Shown one piece after another: positions 47,692 to 56,049 of a stretch of DNA of 64,000 nucleotides. Where the stretch lies: positions 62,001 through 126,000 of the forward strand of contig JAFPZK010000078.1 in the NCBI GenBank assembly GCA_017417315.1, given 5' to 3'. The notes beneath the pieces were generated by a model that saw only the letters and a list, made by a program, of their open reading frames with translations, was not told where the DNA came from and did no database searches. Source of the DNA: Bacteroidales bacterium. Lineage in GTDB: Bacteria; Bacteroidota; Bacteroidia; Bacteroidales; UBA3824. Position 1 is the first letter of the stretch. Every line of letters begins with the position of its first letter. A program made the position numbers and the translations under genes.

Positions 47692-48606
47692 TTAGTGCAG
47701 TACCGCTCTTTTGAGCAGGTACGGCACTAAAATTTCTTTAAACGTTTTAGAAACATCCGCCTCAACGTAATCAATGTTGAACATTGAGCATTTATTCTTT
47801 AACTCCTGGGCAAAATCTCCTGAGAGTTTTCGGTATATCTCTTTATAATCCAAAGGATTGAGCGCAACAACAGACCCCGTTTCCATATCAACGAACTTGT
47901 ACGGACGGTTCTCAAAATTAAAATCTAATTCTGTCGGACGGTCAAGAACATGAAAAAGAATTACGTCGTGCTTTGCGTGCCTTAAATGTTGAAGTCCGGC
48001 ATAAAGTTCCTCATTTTCAGACGTATCCATCATGTCAGAAAAAATCAAAACCATACTCCGCTTGTGAATATTTTCCGCAATTCTGTGAAGACACGAAGCA
48101 ATGCTGCCTATTTCAGGTTCGGGCATAATGTCCCTATTTTTTATCGCCTCTTGAAGTTTTGAAAACAACATTTTAGCGTGAGTTGACGAAATTTTCGCCT
48201 CGGACGAAAAATCTATATTCTTATCAAACAACGTCAACGAAACGGCATCACGCTGTTTTCTCAGTAGGTTAATCACCGCCGAGGCACATACCGCCGAAAA
48301 CTCCAACTTATTGAACTTGCCGCTTTTCGGATACTTCATACTTGACGAAGTGTCAAGAAGAATATAACACCGTAAATTAGATTCGTCTTCATAATGCTTG
48401 ACAAAAAGTTTTTCTGTCCGCGCATAAAGTTTCCAGTCGATATGACGGGTGCTGTCGCCTTTGTTGTAAAGGCTGTGTTCGTTGAACTCCGACGAAAAAC
48501 CGTGAAACGGGCTTTTATGCAAGCCCGTTATAAATCCTTCTGTAACGTGAGCCGCTACAAATTCAAGATTGTTCAGGTCGGAGATTTCAGATAATTTTTC
48601 TATCAT
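47692..48606 (-). CDS. DUF58 protein with vWA-like fold
   Basis: 304 residues. The DUF58 signature GDSTRHIDWKLYARTEKLFVK (residues about 50-70) is followed by a vWA-like domain with a MIDAS start DTSSSM (D85, S87, S89) and a later FSDMMDTSENEELYAG. No TM helix or signal peptide is seen. In most bacteria DUF58 genes sit beside a MoxR AAA+ ATPase and BatA/B-type vWA membrane proteins; here the partner is a sigma-54-type AAA+ response regulator, coupled through an ATGA overlap. This suggests that the AAA+ partner acts on or with the DUF58 protein. Confidence 0.88.
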   Translation of the reverse strand: MIEKLSEISDLNNLEFVAAHVTEGFITGLHKSPFHGFSSEFNEHSLYNKGDSTRHIDWKLYARTEKLFVKHYEDESNLRCYILLDTSSSMKYPKSGKFNKLEFSAVCASAVINLLRKQRDAVSLTLFDKNIDFSSEAKISSTHAKMLFSKLQEAIKNRDIMPEPEIGSIASCLHRIAENIHKRSMVLIFSDMMDTSENEELYAGLQHLRHAKHDVILFHVLDRPTELDFNFENRPYKFVDMETGSVVALNPLDYKEIYRKLSGDFAQELKNKCSMFNIDYVEADVSKTFKEILVPYLLKRAVLH

Positions 48607-49766
48607 TTTATCGGCGAAACATAATCTTTAACGTCCTTGCCGGTTATCTCGTTGCCGCACAATATAATAAGGCGTTCGAGAACGTTGCGGAACTCACGGA
48701 TATTTCCCGTCCAATTTATTTTTTGAAGTTCCTCGATTGCGTCTTTTGTGAACTTTTTCGGCGCGGTGTAATATTCGCCCGAAATCTGCTCGTTGAAATA
48801 ATCCACCAAAAGCGGAATATCTTCAAGTCTTTCGTTAAGGCTCGGAACGTGAATAATTATAACGCTGAGTCTGTGATAAAGGTCTTCACGGAAACGGTTC
48901 GCCAAGATTTCGTCTTTGAGGTTTTTGTTAGTTGCGGCGATAACACGCACGTCGATTTTGATTTCTTTGTCAGAACCGACTCTCGAAATTTTGTTTTCCT
49001 GCAAAACTCTTAACACTTTGGCTTGTGCAGCAAGGCTCATGTCGCCGATTTCGTCCAAGAAAATCGTACCGCCGTTAGCCGCCTCAAACTTACCCTTTTG
49101 CTGTTTCATTGCCGAAGTGAACGCGCCTTTTTCGTGTCCGAAAAGTTCGCTTTCAATAAGTTCTGACGGTATTGCAGCGCAGTTTACTTCCACAAAAGGA
49201 CCGTTTGCGCGGTTACTTTTTTCATGAAGCCAACGCGAGACGATTTCTTTTCCCGTACCGTTTTCACCTTGAATCAAAACTCTTGCCTCAGTCGGAGCAA
49301 CTCTTTCAATCATTTCTTTGATATGACGGATTGCGGGAGACTCGCCAATCATCTCGTACTTGCGGTTGATTCTCTGTTTCAAAACTTTGGTCTCGGCGAT
49401 GAGTTCTTTTTTCTCAGTCGCGTTTTTGATAACAACCAAAAGACGGTTCAAGTCGAGCGGTTTTTCGATGAAGTCGTATGCACCTTTTTTGATAGCCTCA
49501 ACAGCGGTGTCAACAGTTCCGTGTCCCGAAATCATAACGACCGGAATTTCACGGTTTTTCTCCATGATTTTTTCAAGGACTTCCAGACCGTCCATTTTCG
49601 GCATCTTGATGTCGCACAAAACGATGTCAAATTTGCCGGCTTCTAACTTTTCTAAGCCTTCAAAACCGTCCTGAGCGAGTTCAACATCATGGTCTTCGTA
49701 TGATAAAATGTCTTTTAAGGTGTTTCTAATAGCCCTTTCGTCATCTATAATGAGTATTTTTGCCAT
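48603..49766 (-). CDS. NtrC-family response regulator (receiver and AAA+) lacking the Fis DNA-binding domain
   Basis: 387 residues, about 70-80 shorter than NtrC. The receiver domain (1-120) has phospho-acceptor D52 in IVLCDIKMPKMDG. The sigma-54 AAA+ domain (about 138-370) has Walker A GENGTGKE (167-174), the sigma-54 contact loop GAFTSA (214-219), Walker B FLDEIGD and the arginine-rich NRFREDLYHRL. The protein stops at ITGKDVKDYVSPIK, where the Fis helix-turn-helix would normally start. It may activate sigma-54 without fixed DNA binding or serve as an ATPase for DUF58. No sensor kinase is adjacent. An exact promoter lies upstream. Confidence 0.9.
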   Translation of the reverse strand: MAKILIIDDERAIRNTLKDILSYEDHDVELAQDGFEGLEKLEAGKFDIVLCDIKMPKMDGLEVLEKIMEKNREIPVVMISGHGTVDTAVEAIKKGAYDFIEKPLDLNRLLVVIKNATEKKELIAETKVLKQRINRKYEMIGESPAIRHIKEMIERVAPTEARVLIQGENGTGKEIVSRWLHEKSNRANGPFVEVNCAAIPSELIESELFGHEKGAFTSAMKQQKGKFEAANGGTIFLDEIGDMSLAAQAKVLRVLQENKISRVGSDKEIKIDVRVIAATNKNLKDEILANRFREDLYHRLSVIIIHVPSLNERLEDIPLLVDYFNEQISGEYYTAPKKFTKDAIEELQKINWTGNIREFRNVLERLIILCGNEITGKDVKDYVSPIK

Positions 49767-49794
49767 TTCTAAAACGTGTTAAAAAATAATTTCA

Positions 49795-49826
49795 CAAATT
49801 TACATTTTTTATTGAATAATGACAAA
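49795..49826 (-). promoter_or_regulatory. Bacteroidota-type promoter of the NtrC-like/DUF58 pair
   Basis: Minus strand TTTG (49826-49823), a 20 bp spacer and TAAATTTG (49802-49795). Initiation near 49788 leaves about 22 nt before ATG 49766. Confidence 0.72.
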
Positions 49827-49856
49827 AAAAATTACTATTTTTAGAAAAAAAAATTT

Positions 49857-50795
49857 ATGCATACACAACGACAAATTTTCACTACGGGCGAAACTGTTTT
49901 TGACATAATTTTTCAGAACAACCGCCCGAAAACCGGCAATCCGGGCGGCTCGGTTTTGAACTCCGCCGTAACCTTAGGACGTTTGGGCTTAAACCCCGTT
50001 TTCTTATCCGATTTTTGCGACGACATTATCGGCAAAGTGATAAAAGATTTTTTAGAAGATAACGGCGTTTTTCCTAAACGGATAATTTCTGACGATAACA
50101 AACAAACCTCCGTCGCACTCGCCTTTTTGGACGAAAACAAAAACGCCAAATACGAATTTTACAAACAAAAACCGTCTTTGGCGGACGACAAACTTTTCAC
50201 GGCAGATTTCAAACAGGACGACGTTTTGCTGTTCGGCTCGTTTTACGGAATAATGCCCGAAATCCGCAGCGGTATTTTCAACCTTTTGACAAAGGCTAAA
50301 AACTGCGGTTCGGTTATCGTTTATGACCCTAATTTCCGCAAACCGCACTTAAAAGACCTGCCGAAAGTTTTTCCGTATATTGTTGAAAATTTGCAGTTTG
50401 CAGACATCGTAAAAGGCAGCGACGAGGATTTTGCGCTTATTTTTTCTTCGGATAACGATGAAAAAACTTTCAAAGAATTAGAAAAAATAAACCCCGACGG
50501 ACATTTTTTCTTAACAAAAGGCAAAAACGGTTGCGCTTATTATTATAAAGGTGAGGTCTTAAATTTCAGCGTGCCTGAAATTACGCCCGTCAGCACCGTC
50601 GGCGCAGGAGATAATTTTAACGCCGGAATTGTCTACGGAATTATAAAACACGAGGTTACAAAAATAGTTTTGTCAAAAAATATTGACAAAACTATTATAA
50701 CCGACATCGTAGAAACGAGCGTTAAATTTTCACAAGAAGTCTGCAAAAGCAACGAAAACTATATTTCAAAAGAGTTTGCAAAACGCTTTATTTAA
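49857..50795 (+). CDS. PfkB-family carbohydrate kinase (fructokinase-like)
   Basis: 312 residues of the ribokinase fold. The N-terminal sugar-binding part is GETVFDII...NPGGSVLNSAVTLGRLG with FLSDFCDDIIGKVIKDFLE. The C-terminal anion-hole motif is STVGAGDNFNAGIVYGI with catalytic D252. A VYDPNFRKPH motif in the middle is typical of fructokinase-type members. It phosphorylates a sugar or nucleoside with ATP in the cytoplasm; the substrate cannot be fixed by reading. It is a single gene whose end overlaps the convergent lipoprotein gene by 8 bp. Confidence 0.88.
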   Translation: MHTQRQIFTTGETVFDIIFQNNRPKTGNPGGSVLNSAVTLGRLGLNPVFLSDFCDDIIGKVIKDFLEDNGVFPKRIISDDNKQTSVALAFLDENKNAKYEFYKQKPSLADDKLFTADFKQDDVLLFGSFYGIMPEIRSGIFNLLTKAKNCGSVIVYDPNFRKPHLKDLPKVFPYIVENLQFADIVKGSDEDFALIFSSDNDEKTFKELEKINPDGHFFLTKGKNGCAYYYKGEVLNFSVPEITPVSTVGAGDNFNAGIVYGIIKHEVTKIVLSKNIDKTIITDIVETSVKFSQEVCKSNENYISKEFAKRFI

Positions 50796-51273
50796 CTCTG
50801 TGCAAATCGATTTCAACTCTTTTGTTAAGGTCGTTTTTAGAAATAAGTTTGAGATTGTCGTAACTATCTCCCACTTTTTTGAGAACACCCGCTTCTTGAA
50901 AATCCTTACCTTCGGCTTTTAAGAAAAGTATGCTGTCGTTTTCGATTTTGTAATCAAGAGCCATAGGCATAGTAATGGCGTTTTTAGAAAGATTTTTAAT
51001 TACCTCAGAAGCAATTTTCGACATATCGAAGATTGCTTTTTCGTTTTCAAACTCAACTGTTAACTCCAATTGCGAAAGCAAAAACATATACGCAGAAAGA
51101 TTCCCGTTTTTTTGAAGTTCTTCGCTCAAAATATCCTCAGCCGAAGACAAATCGACTTCATATTTCCCTTTCAAAGCGTCCTTTTCGACGGCATTGTTAT
51201 TACCGCCCTTACATGCGCCGAACGTCAAAAGTGCGGCACAACTCAAAAATGTTAAATATTTTTTCATTTTCAT
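50788..51273 (-). CDS. Small lipoprotein of unknown function
   Basis: 161 residues (159 from the second ATG at 51267). The signal peptide ends in the lipobox TFGAC near Cys21. The mature domain of about 140 residues has strands and a helix (GKYEVDLSSAEDILSEEL, YMFLLSQLELTVEFENEKAIFDM, YKIENDSILFLKAEG), reminiscent of small lipocalin-like or DUF-type envelope lipoproteins. Minus-strand TAAATTTG at 51297-51290 is the likely promoter. It overlaps the PfkB gene end by 8 bp. Confidence 0.72.
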   Translation of the reverse strand: MKMKKYLTFLSCAALLTFGACKGGNNNAVEKDALKGKYEVDLSSAEDILSEELQKNGNLSAYMFLLSQLELTVEFENEKAIFDMSKIASEVIKNLSKNAITMPMALDYKIENDSILFLKAEGKDFQEAGVLKKVGDSYDNLKLISKNDLNKRVEIDLHRVK

Positions 51274-51289
51274 ATAAATTTTATTGCCG

Positions 51290-51338
51290 CAAATTTAATA
51301 GGAAAATTTTGAATTATGAAAAAAATGTACTACTTTTA
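51290..51338. promoter_or_regulatory. Divergent promoters of the lipoprotein and the EACC1-like operon
   Basis: Minus strand: TAAATTTG (51297-51290). Plus strand: TTTG (51308-51311), a 19 bp spacer and TACTTTTA (51331-51338), one base off the consensus, about 22 bp before ATG 51360. Confidence 0.5.
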
Positions 51339-51359
51339 TCCCGCGAAAAAAAATGAAAA

Positions 51360-51797
51360 ATGAAAATACAAATTGAATATTCAAAAGGCAATGCCACGAA
51401 AGAAGACATCATGGCATTGAAGGCTTTTATTGACAAAAAGAACGGCGGCAGTGTTAAAAAAGTGGAACTTGCCTCCAAAAAAGCGAAAAAAGGCGAAATG
51501 GGTCCGGGCATTGTTTCGGGCTTAACTGCGCTGATAGGTTCGGCGACAGGACCTCTTACCACTCTTGCCGAGGCTCTTGTGGAATGGGTAAGACTAAAAA
51601 GGTCTGAAATCCGCATTACGGGTGTCAGCGGTGCTGAAATTTGCATTTCGGGAAAGGTGAAAAACGATGATTTGCACCAAGCAATCGAAAAATTTTTCAT
51701 TCAGGAAAAAGAGAACACCAAAACCGGCGCAAAACGCGAGAAAAAATCAACGCCCCCGCCGCCTCCGCCGCCTCAAAATCAGGAAGAAAAAAAATGA
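51360..51797 (+). CDS. EACC1-like small protein (effector-associated constant component)
   Basis: 145 residues, no signal peptide. An N-terminal strand-helix unit (MKIQIEYSKGNATKEDIMALKAFIDKK) leads to a Gly/Ala-rich amphipathic helix (GPGIVSGLTALIGSATGPL, TLAEALVEWVRLKRSEI) and two strands (IRITGVSGAEICISG). This order fits the EACC1 family that accompanies caspase-like, trypsin-like and STAND components in predicted NTP-dependent conflict systems. A basic and proline-rich tail (seven prolines) follows. The stop overlaps the lptC start (ATGA). A WD40 STAND-like ATPase lies convergently 0.8 kb downstream. The family call is by eye and moderate; the functional link is an inference. Confidence 0.55.
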   Translation: MKIQIEYSKGNATKEDIMALKAFIDKKNGGSVKKVELASKKAKKGEMGPGIVSGLTALIGSATGPLTTLAEALVEWVRLKRSEIRITGVSGAEICISGKVKNDDLHQAIEKFFIQEKENTKTGAKREKKSTPPPPPPPQNQEEKK

Positions 51798-52378
51798 AAA
51801 AAATTACGTTAATTTTAACGGCTTTGGTTCTCGGTGGTTGCAGTACAAAAATGGAATCGCTTAATAATTACAGCGTTGACGAGACTTTTGCAAACCTATC
51901 GGTCATAAATCTTGACACGAAATATTTTTCGGGACATTCGCTTCAAACGCGGGTTACTGCGCCGGTTGCCGACCGTTACGAAACGGTTGAACAGCCTTAT
52001 ATGGAATTTCCCAAAGGTGTAAACGTTGTTTTTTATGACGACAATCTTAAAGAAAGCAGCCGTCTGAGGGCAGATTATGCGGTTTATTATCAAAAGAAAA
52101 AACTTTGGGAGGCGAGAAAAAACGTCGTTATCTCCAATGAAAACGGCGCACACCTTCTCACCGAACAACTTTTCGGCGACGAAAACCGCAAAAAAATATT
52201 TTCAGTAAAAAAAGTTACCGTCGTAGACCCCGACAGCACGGTGATTGTCGGCAAACAAGGTTTTGAATCCGACATTGCGTTTAAGAATTATAAGTTTCTT
52301 GACGTTAACGGAGTTGTAAACCTCAATAATCAATACGGCGACGATTTTTCAATGACACAAACCAATGAAAACCAATAA
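51794..52378 (+). CDS. lptC: LPS export ABC transporter periplasmic protein LptC
   Basis: 194 residues. The N-terminus looks like a lipoprotein signal (LVLGGC, Cys near residue 16) rather than the single TM helix of E. coli LptC; this is common in Bacteroidota. The body has the LptC/OstA-like jellyroll pattern: YMEFPKGVNVVFYDDNLKESSRLRADYAVYY, LWEARKNVVISNENGAHLLTEQL and VVDPDSTVIVGKQGFESDI. LptC bridges LptB2FG and LptA to carry LPS across the periplasm. In other Bacteroidota lptC often sits near coaX; here it is 7 kb away, after the EACC1-like gene. Confidence 0.88.
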   Translation: MKKITLILTALVLGGCSTKMESLNNYSVDETFANLSVINLDTKYFSGHSLQTRVTAPVADRYETVEQPYMEFPKGVNVVFYDDNLKESSRLRADYAVYYQKKKLWEARKNVVISNENGAHLLTEQLFGDENRKKIFSVKKVTVVDPDSTVIVGKQGFESDIAFKNYKFLDVNGVVNLNNQYGDDFSMTQTNENQ

Positions 52379-52562
52379 AGAAAAACGCGACGCAATGGAA
52401 ATCCTATGGTTTTGCATAGGGGTTCTAGCACTCATTATTGCAATATCGTCCGCCGTACAAAACGGAATACAAAACGCCGGAGGAATGTTTATCTGCTCCG
52501 GCGTATGTTTTATGATGTTTTCGTGGCGGCAACATTTGCGCAAAAACAGAAAGGACGATTAA
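52365..52562 (+). CDS. Small two-helix membrane protein
   Basis: 65 residues from ATG 52365, overlapping the lptC end by 14 bp; a second ATG at 52395 (MEILWFC) is also possible. Two hydrophobic helices (about 12-31 and 37-55) are followed by a positively charged end (RQHLRKNRKDD). The position right after lptC suggests a role in the envelope. The end overlaps the convergent STAND-like gene by 4 bp. Function not known. Confidence 0.6.
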   Translation: MKTNKEKRDAMEILWFCIGVLALIIAISSAVQNGIQNAGGMFICSGVCFMMFSWRQHLRKNRKDD

Positions 52563-55500
52563 TCCATTCCGTATTTTTTAAGAGTTTCGGAATCGGGTTT
52601 CCAAACATCGCCGTAAAGGTCTAACATATCAATATGACGTGTTATTCCGTCTGGACTTATCATTCTGAGTTTCAAAGTTTTAAGACCATCAGAGGTTCTA
52701 TAAACCGTAAGAATGTATTTGCCGTCAGGCGAAAATACCGCAGATGTTACGCTGCCTTCGTGCCTGAAATCCATAACGTCTTTACCGTCTGAGGTCCAAA
52801 GCCTTGCAAGAGCATCGTCAGAGGTTGTCAGCACGAATTTTGAGTCAGGAGAAAAAACGGCGGAATTAACGTTATTTTCATAACCTCGAAAAGTCAAGCG
52901 CATTTGACCTAACTTATCCCATAAAACCGCCGTTTGGTCGGAAGATGTAGAAATAATATAATTGCCGTCAGGAGAAAAACTCACTGAATTTATTTGTCCG
53001 TCGTGTCCGTGAAAAGTCCTGAGAACTTTACCGTCAATACCGTGAAGAACTATTTTTCCGTCAAAGCCGCCCGTGACGAAAATTTCTCCGTCAGGCGAAA
53101 ACGAAACCGACGAAACCGCTCCCGAATGACCGAGTGCCTCAATTCCGGTTTTTGATTGTAAATTTCTGACAATCACGCTACTATCGCTAACAAAAACCAA
53201 GAAATTTCCGTCCGGCGAAAATACTGCATCGTTAACAGAGGAATGATTTTCGTCAGAAAAAGTCTGCAAATTTTTGCCCGAATGTGCGTCCCAAATTTTA
53301 ACCGAACCGTCCTTAGAAGCGGTTACGAGATATTTTCCGTCCGCAGAATAACGCGCAGTGTTGACGGCGGCTGTATGTCCTGAAAAAACTGCAACAATTT
53401 CGCCGGTAAGATTCCACGATTTTGCAACCGTATCCTCAACGACGGCAATGTTAAGACCGTCAGAAGAAAAACATGCAAAACTTACGTTTTTTGCACCGCT
53501 GTATGTTTCAAACCGTTTTCCTAACGTCCAAGACCTAATCGTATGGTCGTCGCCGACTGTGACAACCGACTGATTGTCAGGCAGAAAAGCAGCACTCCAA
53601 ACATTGGAATTATGACCTTTCAGCACTTTTTCTGAACTGCCGTTAATGTTATAAATTCTCACCGTTTTGTCTCTTGACGAAGTAATTACGTGTTTGGAAT
53701 CTGACGAAAAATTAGCAGTATTAATCCAATCCTCATGACCGGCAAACGAAACCAACTCATTTGCTTGTAAATCAAAGAGTTTTACCCTGTGATTTTTGTT
53801 CAGATAATCGTTTGAAGCGGTCAAAACGTATTTCGAGTCAGGAGAAAAAACCGCCGAAATAATTATTGAAACAGAAAATCTGTTATCTTCCTTAATTTCA
53901 AAGACTTTCAAAAGTTTTCCGTCCTTTGACCACAGCCTTGCAGTATTGTCGCCGCCGGCAGTCAGAATCATTGAATTGTCAGGCGAAAACCGCGCCGAAT
54001 AAACATCAAAATCATGCCCCGACAAGGTTGAAAGACATTTTCCAGTCATGTCCCAAACCTTGACATTATAATCACTGCCCGCCGTCAGAATCATTGAATT
54101 GTCAGAAGAAATATCCGCTGCCCAAAGTATGGCTTTGTGGTCTTTTATTGCGAAAAGTTCTTTTCCTGAAAAATCAAAAACCCGCGCCGTGCTGTCATAC
54201 GAAGTCGTAACGATAAGAGAATTGTCCTTAGAAACAATAATATCCGTAACTTCTTTTTTATGAGGAAGTTCCAAAACTACATCGCCTGAAACGTTCAAAA
54301 TCCGCGCTGCGTATTTTCCGAGAGCATCGTTTTTGACAAATGTCAAAACAAATCTTGCATCTGTAGAAATTTCGGCTTTCACGACGTTTTCCTTGACCTC
54401 ACCTGAAATGTTATAAAAAATGTCGGTATTATAAAAAGAGTTAAGCAACGCGCTGTAAGCCTGAATGTTAGCCGTATCCAAAGATACCGCTTTTTGAGAA
54501 AGACGGAGACTAAAAGTCGGGTCGGTTTCGAGTTTTTGAAACGCAAAAGCCGTCAACATATTACTTTTTGCCATGTTTGCATTACGCTCGGCATCGCTTT
54601 TCAACGAAAATGCCAAAAAAACAAACGCCATACTTATCACCGCTACAACCATGCAAGCAAGAACCAAAGTACGGTTTCTGACACTTTTTTTCTGAGGTTT
54701 TGTGTCGGTAAAAGAGACTTTTTTATGCGGGGCAACTTGACGAGAAGCCACACTTCTGAAAACTGCGGCGTTATAAGGCAAATAAAAAATTCGTCCGCCG
54801 TAACCGATAACCGATTTCAAAACTGACAGTTTTTCCGCTTTTTCTAATAAGGTGTCGTCAATGCCGTATTTTTTTTCCGCGACAGACTTTGCTGCGGGCA
54901 GCGGCTGCGATTCTGACTCCATAACCATCTCGCTAACGGCAAACTGACAAAAATTTTCCCGCTCATTATCAGAGGTTTCAGTCTCCAAAAACCATGAAAA
55001 ACGGTCTTTTGAAAAATAATCTGAATTTTCTATAATCTCTTGTGTAACAGGATTTTGCGCGTCATATTTTTTCCTGAAATAAAACACCGCGTTACGCAAA
55101 AATCCGGGATTAACAAGGCTGTTGAAAGCCACGCCTGAAATAATTTTTTCAACAGCTTTTTCGTCAAAATTTACAACCGGCAAATCCTCGAATTTTTCTC
55201 CGGCAATAATTTGAAAAGCGTTTTGAGCGGTCGAAAAATCAAAGGGCGAAAGTTTTAAAACGTTTTTGAAAACGCCGTGAATGTTTTCCTCTAATTCTGC
55301 CATCGCATTAAAAGAGTCTTCGGCGACAGAAAACAACACGGAAACATTCAAGCCTTCGTACAAAAGCCTCATAGCATCTTTCGGCAATACGGCATCGGAT
55401 TTTCCGAGCATTATATTCTGAATTTCCTCGTTGAATTTTTGCGGAATATCTCCGTAAATCAAGCCCGAAAGAGTTTTAGCAAATTCCCGCCGCGCCGAAA

Positions 55501-55948
55501 CGGTGTATGTAAAAAAGTTTTCAAACGAATCGAAAATCAAATAAAAGCGTGAAATTTCAGGAAAACAAGCCTGCAACTTTTTTGAAGCATACCAAAGCGA
55601 ATTGTCGTTTTCAAAAGCCATATCCACGTAAGTCGGCTTTTGACATTTAGAATTAAAGAAACTAACTAACTGTTTTTCAAGTACTTGTTCCCCGAATTTA
55701 AACGGCGGAACATCGAATTTCAGAGCCATAACTTTTTTAGCGGAAAGTTTATCTTCCGCTGACAAACAGGCATTAATCAAAGAGGTTTTACCCATACGCT
55801 TTTCAGACGAGAGAATTGAAACTCTCTCATTATCAAGCATAAAGTTAAGCCTTTTTATTTCATCATCTCTAAGGGGCAAAACACCGCCGGCAGCAAATTC
55901 GTAAGGTTGCGTACCCAAAAAATAATCGCTAAAATTTTCCATTTTCAT
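52559..55948 (-). CDS. Membrane STAND-like ATPase with 14 WD40 repeats
   Basis: 1129 residues. An N-terminal P-loop ATPase-like domain (about 15-400) has LSSEKRMGKTSLINACL in the place of Walker A (its first Gly is replaced) and a Walker B-like RFYLIFDSFENFF. A TM helix follows at about 430-452. The segment after it (SDAERNANMAKSNMLTAFAFQ, then TDPTFSLRLSQKAVSLD) matches the helical linker of nSTAND1-WD40 proteins. Fourteen WD40 repeats (about 530-1129; SFSPDGNYIISTSSD type) fit two seven-bladed propellers. Such proteins are thought to sense ligands and assemble in signalling or defence. It is convergent with the EACC1-like/lptC operon. Confidence 0.85.
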   Translation of the reverse strand: MKMENFSDYFLGTQPYEFAAGGVLPLRDDEIKRLNFMLDNERVSILSSEKRMGKTSLINACLSAEDKLSAKKVMALKFDVPPFKFGEQVLEKQLVSFFNSKCQKPTYVDMAFENDNSLWYASKKLQACFPEISRFYLIFDSFENFFTYTVSARREFAKTLSGLIYGDIPQKFNEEIQNIMLGKSDAVLPKDAMRLLYEGLNVSVLFSVAEDSFNAMAELEENIHGVFKNVLKLSPFDFSTAQNAFQIIAGEKFEDLPVVNFDEKAVEKIISGVAFNSLVNPGFLRNAVFYFRKKYDAQNPVTQEIIENSDYFSKDRFSWFLETETSDNERENFCQFAVSEMVMESESQPLPAAKSVAEKKYGIDDTLLEKAEKLSVLKSVIGYGGRIFYLPYNAAVFRSVASRQVAPHKKVSFTDTKPQKKSVRNRTLVLACMVVAVISMAFVFLAFSLKSDAERNANMAKSNMLTAFAFQKLETDPTFSLRLSQKAVSLDTANIQAYSALLNSFYNTDIFYNISGEVKENVVKAEISTDARFVLTFVKNDALGKYAARILNVSGDVVLELPHKKEVTDIIVSKDNSLIVTTSYDSTARVFDFSGKELFAIKDHKAILWAADISSDNSMILTAGSDYNVKVWDMTGKCLSTLSGHDFDVYSARFSPDNSMILTAGGDNTARLWSKDGKLLKVFEIKEDNRFSVSIIISAVFSPDSKYVLTASNDYLNKNHRVKLFDLQANELVSFAGHEDWINTANFSSDSKHVITSSRDKTVRIYNINGSSEKVLKGHNSNVWSAAFLPDNQSVVTVGDDHTIRSWTLGKRFETYSGAKNVSFACFSSDGLNIAVVEDTVAKSWNLTGEIVAVFSGHTAAVNTARYSADGKYLVTASKDGSVKIWDAHSGKNLQTFSDENHSSVNDAVFSPDGNFLVFVSDSSVIVRNLQSKTGIEALGHSGAVSSVSFSPDGEIFVTGGFDGKIVLHGIDGKVLRTFHGHDGQINSVSFSPDGNYIISTSSDQTAVLWDKLGQMRLTFRGYENNVNSAVFSPDSKFVLTTSDDALARLWTSDGKDVMDFRHEGSVTSAVFSPDGKYILTVYRTSDGLKTLKLRMISPDGITRHIDMLDLYGDVWKPDSETLKKYGMD

Positions 55949-55964
55949 TCTTCAAAAAAGTACG

Positions 55965-55972
55965 CAAATATA
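55965..55972 (-). promoter_or_regulatory. Promoter -7 element of the STAND-WD40 gene
   Basis: Minus-strand TATATTTG (55972-55965) lies 16 bp before ATG 55948, directly downstream of the terminator of the preceding gene. The upstream TTTG box is not obvious. Confidence 0.55.
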
Positions 55973-56016
55973 GAAAAAATAAATGAATTGATTACATTTT
56001 TTATAGAAAAATATTT

Positions 56017-56049
56017 AAAAAAAATCGGGGAAAATTCCCCGATTTTTTT
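56017..56049 (-). terminator. Intrinsic terminator of the threonine-synthase-like gene
   Basis: Stem AATCGGGGAA / TTCCCCGATT extended by A/T pairs, with a 2-base loop and a T-run in minus orientation. It overlaps the stop codon of the gene and insulates it from the STAND-WD40 gene. Confidence 0.88.
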
